This document shows positions 8,204 to 16,800 of a DNA stretch of 64,000 bases, in pieces. The notes beneath the pieces are model-generated. The model ran no database searches and was not told the origin of the DNA. It worked only from the letters and a program-made list of their open reading frames with translations. The stretch lies in contig CBDCOD010000020.1 in NCBI GenBank assembly GCA_965219665.1, positions 1 through 64,000 of the forward strand, read 5' to 3'. The DNA is from CBDCOD01 sp965219665 (GTDB taxonomy: Bacteria; Pseudomonadota; Gammaproteobacteria; CAKMZV01). Numbering within the stretch: the stretch's first letter is position 1; each line of letters opens with the position of its first letter. Both the position numbers and the translations under genes were made by a program.

Positions 8204-8291
8204 TGGCGGTGAGAGTGGGATTCGAACCCACGATGGGTTTCCCCATACACGCGTTCCAGGCGTGCTCCTTCGACCGCTCGGACACCTCACC
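8204..8291 (-). tRNA. tRNA-Ser (anticodon GGA)
   Basis: Read on the minus strand from 8291 to 8204, the sequence folds as a class II tRNA. The acceptor stem GGTGAGG pairs with TCTCACC, the discriminator is G, and an encoded CCA ends at 8204. The anticodon loop is CTGGAAC with anticodon GGA, which reads UCC and UCU. A long variable arm is built on ATGGGG-AAACCCAT, and the T-arm is GTGGG-TTCGAAT-CCCAC. Length is 88 nt with CCA. The five tandem repeats lie immediately downstream in the direction of transcription. Confidence 0.95.
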
Positions 8292-8409
8292 GTTGTTGTT
8301 TTTGCAGGTTACAAAAGGAAGGCGGTATTGTAACGCTTTGTACTAAAAAATGCATTGTGTTGTATAAAGGGTGGATAATGATGCTGGCAGATGAGGATGT
8401 TAGTTTTTT

Positions 8410-9342
8410 ATGCAGGAATTTGATATTATTCGTCAGTATTGCTCTACCGATAGTGAGGCAAAAGATGTCTTAGTGGGGATCGGAGATGATGCTGCTATTG
8501 TGAAATTAGAGGGAGATTGCAGTATTTGCAGTGATACGATGGTTGCTGGTGTGCATTTTCCTGATAAGCACATTGATTATGAGGCTCTGGGGGAGAAGTT
8601 GGTGGCAGTAAATGTAAGCGACACACTTGCCATGAATGCGCTTCCCCATCATGCGGTGCTTAATCTGAGTGCTGGCAGTGGTTTTGATTTTGCTGCTTTT
8701 TATAAGGGGTTAAATACTGCTTGCGCACAGTATGGTATTGTGTTGGTGGGTGGTGATACGACACAGAGCGCGGTGAGTGTTTTGAGTTTGACGCTGATGG
8801 GGCAGGTTCAGCAACAGCCGGTGTTACGCAGTGGTGCACAGGTTGGCGATTGGGTTGTGTTAAGTGGTTCGGTTGGTTTTGCAGCAGCAGCATTGGATAG
8901 GTTGCGTCAAGGGGAGAGTCTAGATGACTGTTTGTATGATGCGTATTGGCGTCCTTGTGTTGATTTGCGTTCACAGGCATTGGTGCAGCGTGCCAGTGCG
9001 TGTATTGATGTGTCAGATGCATTGGTGCAGGATTTGAATCATATTGCGGTGGCGTCTGGAGTAGGTATGTGTTTGCAGCGTTCTGCGCTGATTGATACGC
9101 CTTTGGCACGATATGCTAAAAGTGATCAGCAGTTACTGGATTGGGTTTTGTATGGTGGGGATGATTATAAATTATGTTTTACTGTTGGAAAACAGCAGCA
9201 AGAGTGTATTAAAAAACTGGTACAATCCGAGTTCCCAGAGGCGGTAATTATTGGGGAGGTGATTAACCGCTGTGGCATCTATTTAGATATAGGGACAGAG
9301 ACAAAATTGCTGCCGATTAAAGGTTTTCAACACCGCTTTTAG
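8410..9342 (+). CDS. thiL: Thiamine-monophosphate kinase
   Basis: ThiL phosphorylates thiamine monophosphate with ATP to give thiamine diphosphate, the last step of cofactor synthesis, in the cytoplasm. The 310-residue protein has the family motifs in order: GIGDDAA (Mg/ATP site, about residues 23-29), CSDTMVAGVHF, VNVSDTLAM, and GGDTTQ (about 114-119), with YGGDDYKLCF near the end in place of the usual GGEDYEL. It is followed closely by gloA, so the two probably share a transcript. The usual neighbours nusB and pgpA are absent. I see no TPP riboswitch upstream. Confidence 0.92.
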   Translation: MQEFDIIRQYCSTDSEAKDVLVGIGDDAAIVKLEGDCSICSDTMVAGVHFPDKHIDYEALGEKLVAVNVSDTLAMNALPHHAVLNLSAGSGFDFAAFYKGLNTACAQYGIVLVGGDTTQSAVSVLSLTLMGQVQQQPVLRSGAQVGDWVVLSGSVGFAAAALDRLRQGESLDDCLYDAYWRPCVDLRSQALVQRASACIDVSDALVQDLNHIAVASGVGMCLQRSALIDTPLARYAKSDQQLLDWVLYGGDDYKLCFTVGKQQQECIKKLVQSEFPEAVIIGEVINRCGIYLDIGTETKLLPIKGFQHRF

Positions 9343-9349
9343 TTTTTCC

Positions 9350-9730
9350 ATGCGTTACTTACATACGATGATTCGTGTTGGTGATTTGGAGAAATCCATC
9401 ATCTTCTATACCAAGGCTTTGGGTATGCGTTTGCTGCGCAGGCAAGATTATCCAAAAGGCTCGTTCACGTTGGCTTTTTTAGGTTATGGGAATGAGAGTG
9501 ATAGCACAGTGATTGAACTAACGTATAACTGGGGTGTTAGTGCTTATGAGCGTGGTGATGGTTTTGGGCATTTTGCTATTGGTGTAGATGATTTAGAGCA
9601 AGCCTGTGAGCATATTCAAAGTTGTGGTGGCAAGATACTGCGCCCTCCAGGTCCAATGAATGCAGGAACAACCTTGTTAGCGTTTGTTGCTGACCCTGAT
9701 GGCTATGAGATTGAATTGTTAGAGCGATGA
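9350..9730 (+). CDS. gloA: Lactoylglutathione lyase (glyoxalase I)
   Basis: This enzyme converts the methylglyoxal-glutathione hemithioacetal to S-lactoylglutathione in the cytosol. The 126-residue single-domain VOC fold carries the metal ligands expected for the short Ni/Co-type enzyme: a His in the YLHTMIRVGDL start, a Glu in the VIELTYNWG strand, a His in the GFGHFAIGV strand and a Glu in the GYEIELLE ending. It starts 7 nt after thiL and overlaps the trpB start by 4 nt (ATGA), so it sits inside a compact operon although it is metabolically unrelated to its neighbours. Confidence 0.93.
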   Translation: MRYLHTMIRVGDLEKSIIFYTKALGMRLLRRQDYPKGSFTLAFLGYGNESDSTVIELTYNWGVSAYERGDGFGHFAIGVDDLEQACEHIQSCGGKILRPPGPMNAGTTLLAFVADPDGYEIELLER

Positions 9731-10929
9731 ATAAATCTTCAGTAAAGACACAGTTGCCCAATAACGATGGCTTTTTTGGCAGTTATGGCGGTCAATTTGT
9801 TGCTGAAACGCTCATGCAGCCATTAGCTGAGTTGTCTGAGTGCTATCAGCAAGCAAAAGCAGATCCTACATTCCAAGCAGTATTCAAAGAAATTCTCAGT
9901 GATTATGTGGGCAGACCATCTCCTTTGTATTATGCTGAACGGTTATCGCAGCATATTGGTGGCGCACGCATATACCTTAAACGTGAGGATTTAAACCATA
10001 CGGGCGCGCATAAAGTGAACAATACAGTAGGTCAGGCATTGTTAGCGCAGCGGATGGGTAAAAAACGCCTTATTGCTGAAACAGGTGCAGGGCAGCATGG
10101 TGTAGCAACAGCAACGGTAGCAGCACGTCTTGGTATGGAGTGTGTGGTCTATATGGGTGCGGTGGATATTGAACGGCAGGTGATGAATGTGTACCGTATG
10201 GAGACGCTTGGTGCTAAAGTAGTCGCGGTTGAATCGGGTACGCGCACGCTTAAAGATGCTTTGAATGAGGCGTTACGCGACTGGGTGCGCAGTGTAGATG
10301 ATACTTTTTATGTGATTGGCACTGCTGCTGGACCGCATCCGTATCCGATGTTAGTGCGCGATTTTCAGTCTGTGATAGGAGCAGAGGCAAAAGCACAATT
10401 TCAGGCTAAAGTGGGCGGTATGCCAGATGCTTTAGTTGCCTGTGTGGGTGGTGGTTCTAATGCTATTGGCTTGTTTTATGAGTTTTTACCGCACAGTGCA
10501 GTGAAAATATATGGTGTTGAAGCGGGAGGGCATGGTTTGGAAACAGGGGAGCATGCAGCACCACTATCAGCAGGCAAACCGGGTATATTGCATGGTAACC
10601 GTACCTATTTGATGGCGGATGAAGATGGACAAATTCAAGCAACACATTCTATTTCTGCTGGATTAGACTATCCTGGAGTAGGTCCTGAGCATTCATGGCT
10701 TAAAGATAGTGGACGGGTGGAGTATGTTAGCATTGCAGATGGTGAAGCTTTAGCCGCTTTTCATTCTTTGACGCGCATGGAAGGGATTATTCCAGCTTTA
10801 GAAACTGCGCATGCCTTGGCGTGGGCAGAGCAGTTGGCAGCGCGTATGAAGCCTGATCAGAGCATAATTGTGTCGCTATCTGGACGCGGCGATAAGGATT
10901 TACATACCATTATGGCGCAACTCTCATGA
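9727..10929 (+). CDS. trpB: Tryptophan synthase beta subunit
   Basis: TrpB joins indole and serine to form tryptophan in a PLP-dependent reaction, as an alpha2-beta2 complex with TrpA. The 400-residue protein shows GSYGGQFVAE near the N-terminus, the PLP-binding lysine K96 in HTGAHKVNN, the phosphate-binding GGGSNA loop, and the serine site in ETGAGQHGVA. The ATG overlaps the gloA stop and its own stop overlaps the trpA start, so expression with TrpA is coupled. The other trp genes are not in the window, so the pathway is split on this chromosome. Confidence 0.97.
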   Translation: MNKSSVKTQLPNNDGFFGSYGGQFVAETLMQPLAELSECYQQAKADPTFQAVFKEILSDYVGRPSPLYYAERLSQHIGGARIYLKREDLNHTGAHKVNNTVGQALLAQRMGKKRLIAETGAGQHGVATATVAARLGMECVVYMGAVDIERQVMNVYRMETLGAKVVAVESGTRTLKDALNEALRDWVRSVDDTFYVIGTAAGPHPYPMLVRDFQSVIGAEAKAQFQAKVGGMPDALVACVGGGSNAIGLFYEFLPHSAVKIYGVEAGGHGLETGEHAAPLSAGKPGILHGNRTYLMADEDGQIQATHSISAGLDYPGVGPEHSWLKDSGRVEYVSIADGEALAAFHSLTRMEGIIPALETAHALAWAEQLAARMKPDQSIIVSLSGRGDKDLHTIMAQLS

Positions 10930-11786
10930 GCAGGATTCGGGAATGTTTTAAGCACATTAAGGCGCAGAAAAGTACAGCCTTGGTGCCTTTTGTTCTGGCT
11001 GGCTGTCCGAATATAGAGGTATATCCTGCGGTGCTACATAGTTTAGTAGAAGCTGGGGCAGATATAATTGAGGTGGGTTTCCCTTTTTCTGATCCTATGG
11101 CAGATGGTGAGGTTATTCAGCAAGCCAATGATAGGGCATTAGCAGCAGGTGTTGGCTTAAAACAGGTGTTGGATGCCGTCACAACATTCCGTGAGCGTGA
11201 TGAGATAACGCCCTTGGTGCTCATGGGCTATGCGAACCCAGTTGAGGCGATGGGTGTGGAAATTTTTATGCAAAGGGCTAAGCAGGCAGGTGTTGATGGC
11301 GTGCTATTGGTGGATTGTCCGCCAGGTGTAGAAGCGCGTTTCAAAGCGTGCGCGGATGCTGTTGCTATAGATTTTATTTCACTGATTGCGCCGAATACTG
11401 GCGATGAACGTATACGAAAAATTTGCGATACTGCTTCCGGTTTCTTGTATTATGTGTCATTAAAAGGGATTACAGGCTCGGCTAATTTGGATATTGAGCA
11501 AGTGCGTGAGCGGGTGGAGGTGATTCGTTCGTATACTCAATTGCCTATTGGTGTTGGTTTTGGCATCCGTACGCAAGAGCAGGTTAGACAAATCACAGGT
11601 TTTGCTGATGCAGCTATTGTAGGCAGCGTTCTGGTAAGTTATTTAGATACAGATGATATAGAAAAAGGCGTTCGTCAAGCAACAGATACATTACGCTCAA
11701 TGCGTAGAGCAATAGATTCTGTAGCAGAAAGCGGTAAAAAACCGAGCGTTTCTGTTCATACTTTTGAGCAAAAAGAGGGTGATTAG
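10926..11786 (+). CDS. trpA: Tryptophan synthase alpha subunit
   Basis: TrpA cleaves indole-3-glycerol phosphate to indole, which is channelled to TrpB. The 286-residue TIM barrel includes the catalytic Glu and Asp in the EVGFPFSDPMADG segment (about residues 49-61), the LMGYANP strand, and the phosphate-binding GVGFGIRT loop near 215. The C-terminal tail is about 15-20 residues longer than in E. coli and is charged. It starts within the trpB stop, and accD follows after 12 nt, giving the trpBA-accD order common in gammaproteobacteria. Confidence 0.97.
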   Translation: MSRIRECFKHIKAQKSTALVPFVLAGCPNIEVYPAVLHSLVEAGADIIEVGFPFSDPMADGEVIQQANDRALAAGVGLKQVLDAVTTFRERDEITPLVLMGYANPVEAMGVEIFMQRAKQAGVDGVLLVDCPPGVEARFKACADAVAIDFISLIAPNTGDERIRKICDTASGFLYYVSLKGITGSANLDIEQVRERVEVIRSYTQLPIGVGFGIRTQEQVRQITGFADAAIVGSVLVSYLDTDDIEKGVRQATDTLRSMRRAIDSVAESGKKPSVSVHTFEQKEGD

Positions 11787-11798
11787 AGGTAGTTAAAA

Positions 11799-12632
11799 AT
11801 GAGTTGGTTTGAAAAATTGATTCCCACACGGGCCACAAAGCGTAAAGAAGATGAAACAGCATTGTGGGTTAAGTGCGATAAATGTGAGTCCACTTTGTAT
11901 AAATCAGAAATTGAGCGTCAGCTTTGGGTATGTAGTAAGTGTAACCATCATATGCGCCTATCAGGTCGCGCACGTTTATTGAGTTTCCTGGATGAAGATG
12001 GCATTGAAGAGTTAGCTGTTACCGTGAGCGCAGAAGATTCATTACGCTTTAAAGACACTAAGCGTTATGCAGATCGACTGGCTGAAACACAACAGGCAAC
12101 GGAAGAAAAGGATGCGATGGTGGTTATGGCAGGTCGCTTGTTAGGCAGGCCGCTTGTTACTTCTGCCTTTGATTTTAATTTTATGGGAGGCTCAATGGGT
12201 TCAGTTGTGGGTGAGAAATTTACCCAAGGTGCTTCCCATGCTATAGAAAAGCGATTAGGCTATGTATGCTTTTGTACCAGCGGTGGTGCGCGAATGCAAG
12301 AGTCTATGCATTCACTCATGCAGATGGCGAAAACTTCAGCGATACTCAAAAAAATGCAGCATGAAAAATTGCCTTTTATCTCTATATTAACTGACCCGAC
12401 TATGGGAGGAGTTTCTGCCTCTTTAGCAATGTTAGGGGATGTTATCATAGCAGAGCCAAAGGCTCTTATTGGCTTTGCAGGTCCTCGTGTTATTGAGCAA
12501 ACTGTTCGTCAAACATTGCCAGAGGGTTTCCAGCGTAGTGAATTTTTGCTGGAGCATGGTAATATTGATGTGATTGTTGAGCGTAAAGATTTGCGTCAGA
12601 AAGTTTTTGATATTTTAAATTTATTGCAATAG
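11799..12632 (+). CDS. accD: Acetyl-CoA carboxylase carboxyltransferase beta subunit
   Basis: AccD pairs with AccA to transfer the carboxyl group from biotin to acetyl-CoA, giving malonyl-CoA for fatty acid synthesis. The 277-residue protein begins with a four-Cys zinc ribbon (two CxxC pairs, at about C27/C30 and C46/C49), followed by the crotonase-like carboxyltransferase core with the GGSMGSVVGEKF and SGGARMQE oxyanion segments and the PTMGGV motif. It sits between trpA and folC as in many proteobacteria. Nothing unusual is seen. Confidence 0.96.
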   Translation: MSWFEKLIPTRATKRKEDETALWVKCDKCESTLYKSEIERQLWVCSKCNHHMRLSGRARLLSFLDEDGIEELAVTVSAEDSLRFKDTKRYADRLAETQQATEEKDAMVVMAGRLLGRPLVTSAFDFNFMGGSMGSVVGEKFTQGASHAIEKRLGYVCFCTSGGARMQESMHSLMQMAKTSAILKKMQHEKLPFISILTDPTMGGVSASLAMLGDVIIAEPKALIGFAGPRVIEQTVRQTLPEGFQRSEFLLEHGNIDVIVERKDLRQKVFDILNLLQ

Positions 12633-12657
12633 AGTGCACAGCAAGCAGTGTAGTGTG

Positions 12658-13944
12658 ATGCAGCATAATGTACAAAATCAGAGTGCATTGCTACATCATA
12701 AGTTGGCGCATATTGCGCAGCCGCATCATATTGATCTTACTTTAGATAGGATGCGCCAAGCATTAGATGAGCTCAATCTACCACGCTTGGCAGCTCACAT
12801 TATTACAGTTGCTGGGACGAATGGTAAAGGTTCAACAGCAGCAACTATAGTGTCCATTGCACAAGCGCACGGGTGTTCAACAGCACTATATACCTCACCA
12901 CATTTGCAGCGGTTTAATGAGCGCTTACGCCTTAATCAGCAGATGGTGTCTGATGCTACTTTATTAGCAGGTTATGAGCGGATTGCTGCCCTATCTAATG
13001 CACAGGAATTGACATGGTTTGAGTTTACAACGCTGATGATTTTCTGTGCTATTGCTGAGGAATCACCACAACTGGCAGTTTTAGAGGTTGGCTTAGGAGG
13101 GCGCTTTGATGCAGTCAATGCTATTGATGCTGACTGCGCGGTTATTACATCCATTGGCTTGGATCATCAAGAGTATTTGGGTGACAGTTTAGAGAAAATA
13201 TGGGAAGAGAAAATAGCTATCAGTCGCTCTGGGAATCCCGTGATTTTATCACCGTGTATACAGGCTGATTTATATGAAAAACATGCTGTACATGATCAGG
13301 CGGTTGTGGTGAGCACTGAAGGCAATGGGCAGGTCTGTATTGGTTATGATGCCGGCGGATGGTTCTATAAAGGAATGCACTTTGTTGCTGACAATCTGCC
13401 CTTGCCGAGATTGTCGGGTGTGCACCAAATATATAATGCTGCCACTGCACTGGCTGCGCTTGAGCAGTTTATACCTCTACAGCATATGGCAGTCAGTCAT
13501 GGTTTGAGGCAGGTGTCTTTGGCTGGTCGTTTGGATGAAATTACAATTGATCAAGAGCAGATAATTGTTGATGTGGCGCATAATCCTCAGTCCTGTGAAC
13601 AGTTGTGTGCTTTCCTATCTCAGCGTATCCGAGCAGGTTCACCATCGGTTGCGCTATACGCCAGTTTGAATGATAAATCCATTTCAACTAATATTGCATT
13701 ACTAAAACCAGTGATACAACACTGGGTGGTTTTCTATTTGCAGCATGGCAATAGAGGCGCTTCATTGGGAGAACTACAGGCTGCCATGCAAGAGGCAGGT
13801 GTATGCAATAGTCGGGTGTCCTATTGTGATGACTTTGAGCAAGCTTGGCAAGTATTTAAGCGATACGATGGGGTTAAGGTGGCGTATGGTTCATTTGTTG
13901 TAATTGCACATGTTTTGGATAAATCACAGTATGCAGATGAATAA
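12658..13944 (+). CDS. folC: Bifunctional folylpolyglutamate synthase / dihydrofolate synthase
   Basis: FolC adds glutamate to dihydropteroate and then extends the polyglutamate tail of folates. The Mur-ligase-like protein of about 428 residues has the P-loop AGTNGKGST near residue 45, the TSPHLQRFNERL segment, the EVGLGGRFDAVN motif and the ITSIGLDHQEYLG motif that contributes the second metal site, with DVAHNPQS in the C-terminal domain. I chose the ATG at 12658; an in-frame GTG at 12634 is possible. It overlaps the next gene (SPOR protein) by 8 nt. Confidence 0.93.
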   Translation: MQHNVQNQSALLHHKLAHIAQPHHIDLTLDRMRQALDELNLPRLAAHIITVAGTNGKGSTAATIVSIAQAHGCSTALYTSPHLQRFNERLRLNQQMVSDATLLAGYERIAALSNAQELTWFEFTTLMIFCAIAEESPQLAVLEVGLGGRFDAVNAIDADCAVITSIGLDHQEYLGDSLEKIWEEKIAISRSGNPVILSPCIQADLYEKHAVHDQAVVVSTEGNGQVCIGYDAGGWFYKGMHFVADNLPLPRLSGVHQIYNAATALAALEQFIPLQHMAVSHGLRQVSLAGRLDEITIDQEQIIVDVAHNPQSCEQLCAFLSQRIRAGSPSVALYASLNDKSISTNIALLKPVIQHWVVFYLQHGNRGASLGELQAAMQEAGVCNSRVSYCDDFEQAWQVFKRYDGVKVAYGSFVVIAHVLDKSQYADE

Positions 13945-14449
13945 ACAAGCAGTTGCTTTGGGGGCATTTATTTGGGTAGGCTTGGCTGTGTTAGCCATGC
14001 AGTTATTTACGTTACCTGTAAAGCAAGATGTAGTCAATCAGGAAGAAATAGCCACTACGGAAACCGTTCGCATTATCCAACTAGACTCCAAAGAAATTGA
14101 GAAAGTTGTACAGCAGGTTGAACCTGCTCCGGATATTTTAGAAAAAGTGAATAAGCCCAACAGTCCGGAAGGCTCAGCAGATGGTGAGAATGCTAACATT
14201 GCTTACATAGTACAGTTTGGCGCATTTACCGCGAAGGAGCGTGCTCTTGTTCTAAGGGACAAATTGAATGACTCTCAGTACCCCGCATACATAGTAGTTA
14301 GAAAGAAAGCAGATAACGCAAAAATGTTGTATCAATTGCGCTTAGGCCCTTATTCAAAGCGTGGAAATGCAGTTCATGTGGCAGGAGAAATAGAGCGGCG
14401 CCTAAAATTGACCTCTTTCATTTTGAAGATTGAAAACGGAGATATATAA
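13937..14449 (+). CDS. dedD: DedD-like SPOR-domain membrane protein
   Basis: DedD-type proteins are inner-membrane proteins whose periplasmic SPOR domain binds denuded septal peptidoglycan during division. The 170-residue product has one N-terminal transmembrane segment (about residues 5-25), a low-complexity acidic linker, and a C-terminal SPOR domain starting near YIVQFGAFT with the conserved YQLRLGPY strand. The start overlaps the end of folC; ATG 13931 is an alternative. The order accD-folC-dedD-purF matches other gammaproteobacteria except that cvpA, normally between dedD and purF, is missing: purF begins on the next base. Confidence 0.85.
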   Translation: MNKQAVALGAFIWVGLAVLAMQLFTLPVKQDVVNQEEIATTETVRIIQLDSKEIEKVVQQVEPAPDILEKVNKPNSPEGSADGENANIAYIVQFGAFTAKERALVLRDKLNDSQYPAYIVVRKKADNAKMLYQLRLGPYSKRGNAVHVAGEIERRLKLTSFILKIENGDI

Positions 14450-15892
14450 ATGTGCGGAGTGGTAGGAATTGCAGGGTATAAGCCAGCAGCACCAGTGTTG
14501 TATGATGCTTTAACCATGCTACAGCATCGAGGACAAGATGCTGCGGGCATAGCAACTTGGGATCAGGCTAGTCAACAGTTTTTCCGTCATAAAGGTAATG
14601 GTTTAGTGCGTGATGTGTTTAGCCAAGTTGTCCAGTTAGAGGGGAACATGGGTGTTGGGCACGTGCGCTATCCTACAGCCGGCACCAGCTCTAACTCTGA
14701 GGCGCAGCCGCTCTATGTCAATGCTCCTTATGGTATTGTATTAGGGCATAATGGTAATTTAACGAACGCAGATAAGCTCAAAACACAATTATTCAATACG
14801 AATAAGCGACATATCAATACACAATCCGATTCTGAAATACTACTCAATATATTAGCTGATGAGCTCAACCAAGATTATGATCATCTCCATCCATCATGCA
14901 TCTTTGATGCCATTAATCGTTTGCACAGTCGTGCTCAAGGTGCTTATACCGTTATCGGACTGATTGCTAATCAGGGTTTAGTTGCTTTTCGGGATCCGTA
15001 TGGTTTACGTCCTCTAATTATGGGTAAGCAGACCTCATCCAAAGGCGATCAGTGGATGCTTGCCTCAGAAAGTACTGCGCTTGACGTAGCAGGCTTTGAG
15101 CGTGTGCGAGACATTAAACCGGGTGAGAGTATTTTTATAGACTTAGCAGGTAATCTACATACCCATCAAGGGGTTCGGCACTCGTATTCCCCTTGTTTAT
15201 TTGAGTATGTATACTTTGCACGCCCTGATTCGGTAATTGATAATATTTCTGTATATCAGGCGCGTCTGCTTATGGGACGGCTGTTAGCAGAGAAAATTCG
15301 CAGCAAGTGGGACAGCATTGGCATTGATGTTGTAATGCCCGTTCCTGATACAGCGCGAACTGCTGCATTAGAATTGGCAGAAGGCTTGGGAGCGCCATAT
15401 CGTGAAGGGTTTATCAAAAACCGCTACATTGGGCGTACTTTCATTATGCCTGGGCAAAAGGAGCGCAAGCGATCTGTACGGCATAAACTTAATCCGATTA
15501 GTAGTGAATTTAAGGGGAAAAACGTGCTATTAGTTGATGACTCAATTGTACGTGGTACAACTTCACGTAAAATCATTGCGTTAGCACGATCTGCTGGGGC
15601 CAAAAAAGTATATTTTGCTTCTGCTTCGCCACCAGTAAAGTATCAGTACGTGTACGGAATTGACATGCCCCAATGTAGCGATTTAATCGCTCATAATCGA
15701 AGCATTAATGAAGTGGCAACGCTCATTGGTGCAGATGAAGTCTTTTATCAAGACTTACAGCCCTTGTTAGAGGGTATGAAGCAACTGAATCCTGAATTGG
15801 ATGGATTTGATGCTTCATGCTTTAATGGGCAGTACACCACAGGAACCGTCAGTGCAGAATATTTAGCTACACTTAGTACACGTGCTGTATAA
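14450..15892 (+). CDS. purF: Amidophosphoribosyltransferase
   Basis: PurF makes 5-phosphoribosylamine from PRPP and glutamine, the first committed step of purine synthesis. The 480-residue protein starts MCGVVGIAG, so Cys2 is the N-terminal nucleophile of the glutaminase domain after Met removal. HRGQDAAGI, GHVRYPTAG and HNGNL follow. The C-terminal phosphoribosyltransferase domain contains the PRPP motif VLLVDDSIVRGT (about residues 358-369). It is slightly shorter than the E. coli enzyme (505). Its start directly abuts the dedD-like stop. Confidence 0.97.
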   Translation: MCGVVGIAGYKPAAPVLYDALTMLQHRGQDAAGIATWDQASQQFFRHKGNGLVRDVFSQVVQLEGNMGVGHVRYPTAGTSSNSEAQPLYVNAPYGIVLGHNGNLTNADKLKTQLFNTNKRHINTQSDSEILLNILADELNQDYDHLHPSCIFDAINRLHSRAQGAYTVIGLIANQGLVAFRDPYGLRPLIMGKQTSSKGDQWMLASESTALDVAGFERVRDIKPGESIFIDLAGNLHTHQGVRHSYSPCLFEYVYFARPDSVIDNISVYQARLLMGRLLAEKIRSKWDSIGIDVVMPVPDTARTAALELAEGLGAPYREGFIKNRYIGRTFIMPGQKERKRSVRHKLNPISSEFKGKNVLLVDDSIVRGTTSRKIIALARSAGAKKVYFASASPPVKYQYVYGIDMPQCSDLIAHNRSINEVATLIGADEVFYQDLQPLLEGMKQLNPELDGFDASCFNGQYTTGTVSAEYLATLSTRAV

Positions 15893-15919
15893 AGTCAGCA
15901 AAAACATGGAGAATCAACA

Positions 15920-16795
15920 ATGAATACAACACCAAAAAATACCACAATAGGGTTTATTGGCTTAGGTATTATGGGTGTGCCGATGGCAGGGCACTTATTA
16001 GATGCTGGCTATAGAGTAGTCGGCTTTGCACGTACTCCTCAAAAGGCACAATGCTTCATTGAGCAGGGCGGTGTGCTATTAGACAGCCCTAAGCAAGTAG
16101 GTCAAACTTGTGATATTTTAATTACTATCGTATCCGACACTCCAGATGTTGAAGAGATGCTTTTTGGTGATAATGGCGCAGCTCAAGGGCTTAGAGCAGG
16201 CAGTTTAGTCATAGATATGAGTACGATTAACCCACACGATAGCCGCCTATTTGCCCAGCGTTTATCTGAGCAGGGCGTGTCTATGTTAGATGCTCCAGTT
16301 TCAGGTGGTGATGTCGGTGCTATAGAGGCACGTCTATCCATTATGGTTGGTGGTAGTGAGCAGGATTTGGAGCGCGCGCTTCCTTTATTTAATATTATGG
16401 GAAAGACTGTTACACATATTGGCAGCAATGGTGCAGGGCAAGTATCTAAAGCGTGTAATCAATTGCTGGTCATTCAAATAATTAATGGTGTGGCGGAGGC
16501 GTTGCGCTTTGCAGAGTCTAATGAGGTCGATGCCGAAAAAGTGCGCCAAGCATTATTAGGTGGTTTGGCTTCCTGTCGGGTATTAGAGGTACATGCTCCA
16601 AAGATGATAGATAAAAACTATGCTCCGGGGTTTAAGGCAGCATTACACCTAAAGGATTTGAATATCGTAGCACAAGAAGTAGAGCGATTAGGATTGAATC
16701 TGCCAGGTGCAGAGTTAGGTCGCCATACGTTAGAAAAAATGATGGACTATGGTGAAAGTGAGGCCGATTCCGGTGTAATGCATAAATACTTATAA
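15920..16795 (+). CDS. garR: 3-hydroxyacid dehydrogenase, tartronate semialdehyde reductase type
   Basis: Members of this beta-hydroxyacid dehydrogenase family reduce tartronate semialdehyde to D-glycerate or oxidise related 3-hydroxy acids with NAD(P). The 291-residue protein has the N-terminal Rossmann motif GFIGLGIMG (about residues 10-18), the substrate-binding DAPVSGGDVGA segment (near 122-132), and the catalytic lysine in GAGQVSKACNQ. The family is certain; the exact substrate within it (GarR, GlxR or HIBADH) is not. It lies between purF and ffh with a good GGAG ribosome-binding site and no glycerate genes nearby. Confidence 0.78.
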   Translation: MNTTPKNTTIGFIGLGIMGVPMAGHLLDAGYRVVGFARTPQKAQCFIEQGGVLLDSPKQVGQTCDILITIVSDTPDVEEMLFGDNGAAQGLRAGSLVIDMSTINPHDSRLFAQRLSEQGVSMLDAPVSGGDVGAIEARLSIMVGGSEQDLERALPLFNIMGKTVTHIGSNGAGQVSKACNQLLVIQIINGVAEALRFAESNEVDAEKVRQALLGGLASCRVLEVHAPKMIDKNYAPGFKAALHLKDLNIVAQEVERLGLNLPGAELGRHTLEKMMDYGESEADSGVMHKYL

Positions 16796-16800
16796 GAGCA

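Noticed and set aside
8292..8409. TPP riboswitch before thiL
   Set aside because: No thi-box sequence could be found in the 118-base gap.
8660..9109. 149-codon antisense open frame inside thiL
   Set aside because: It mirrors thiL codon usage on the opposite strand, has no ribosome-binding site or motif, and thiL is certain.
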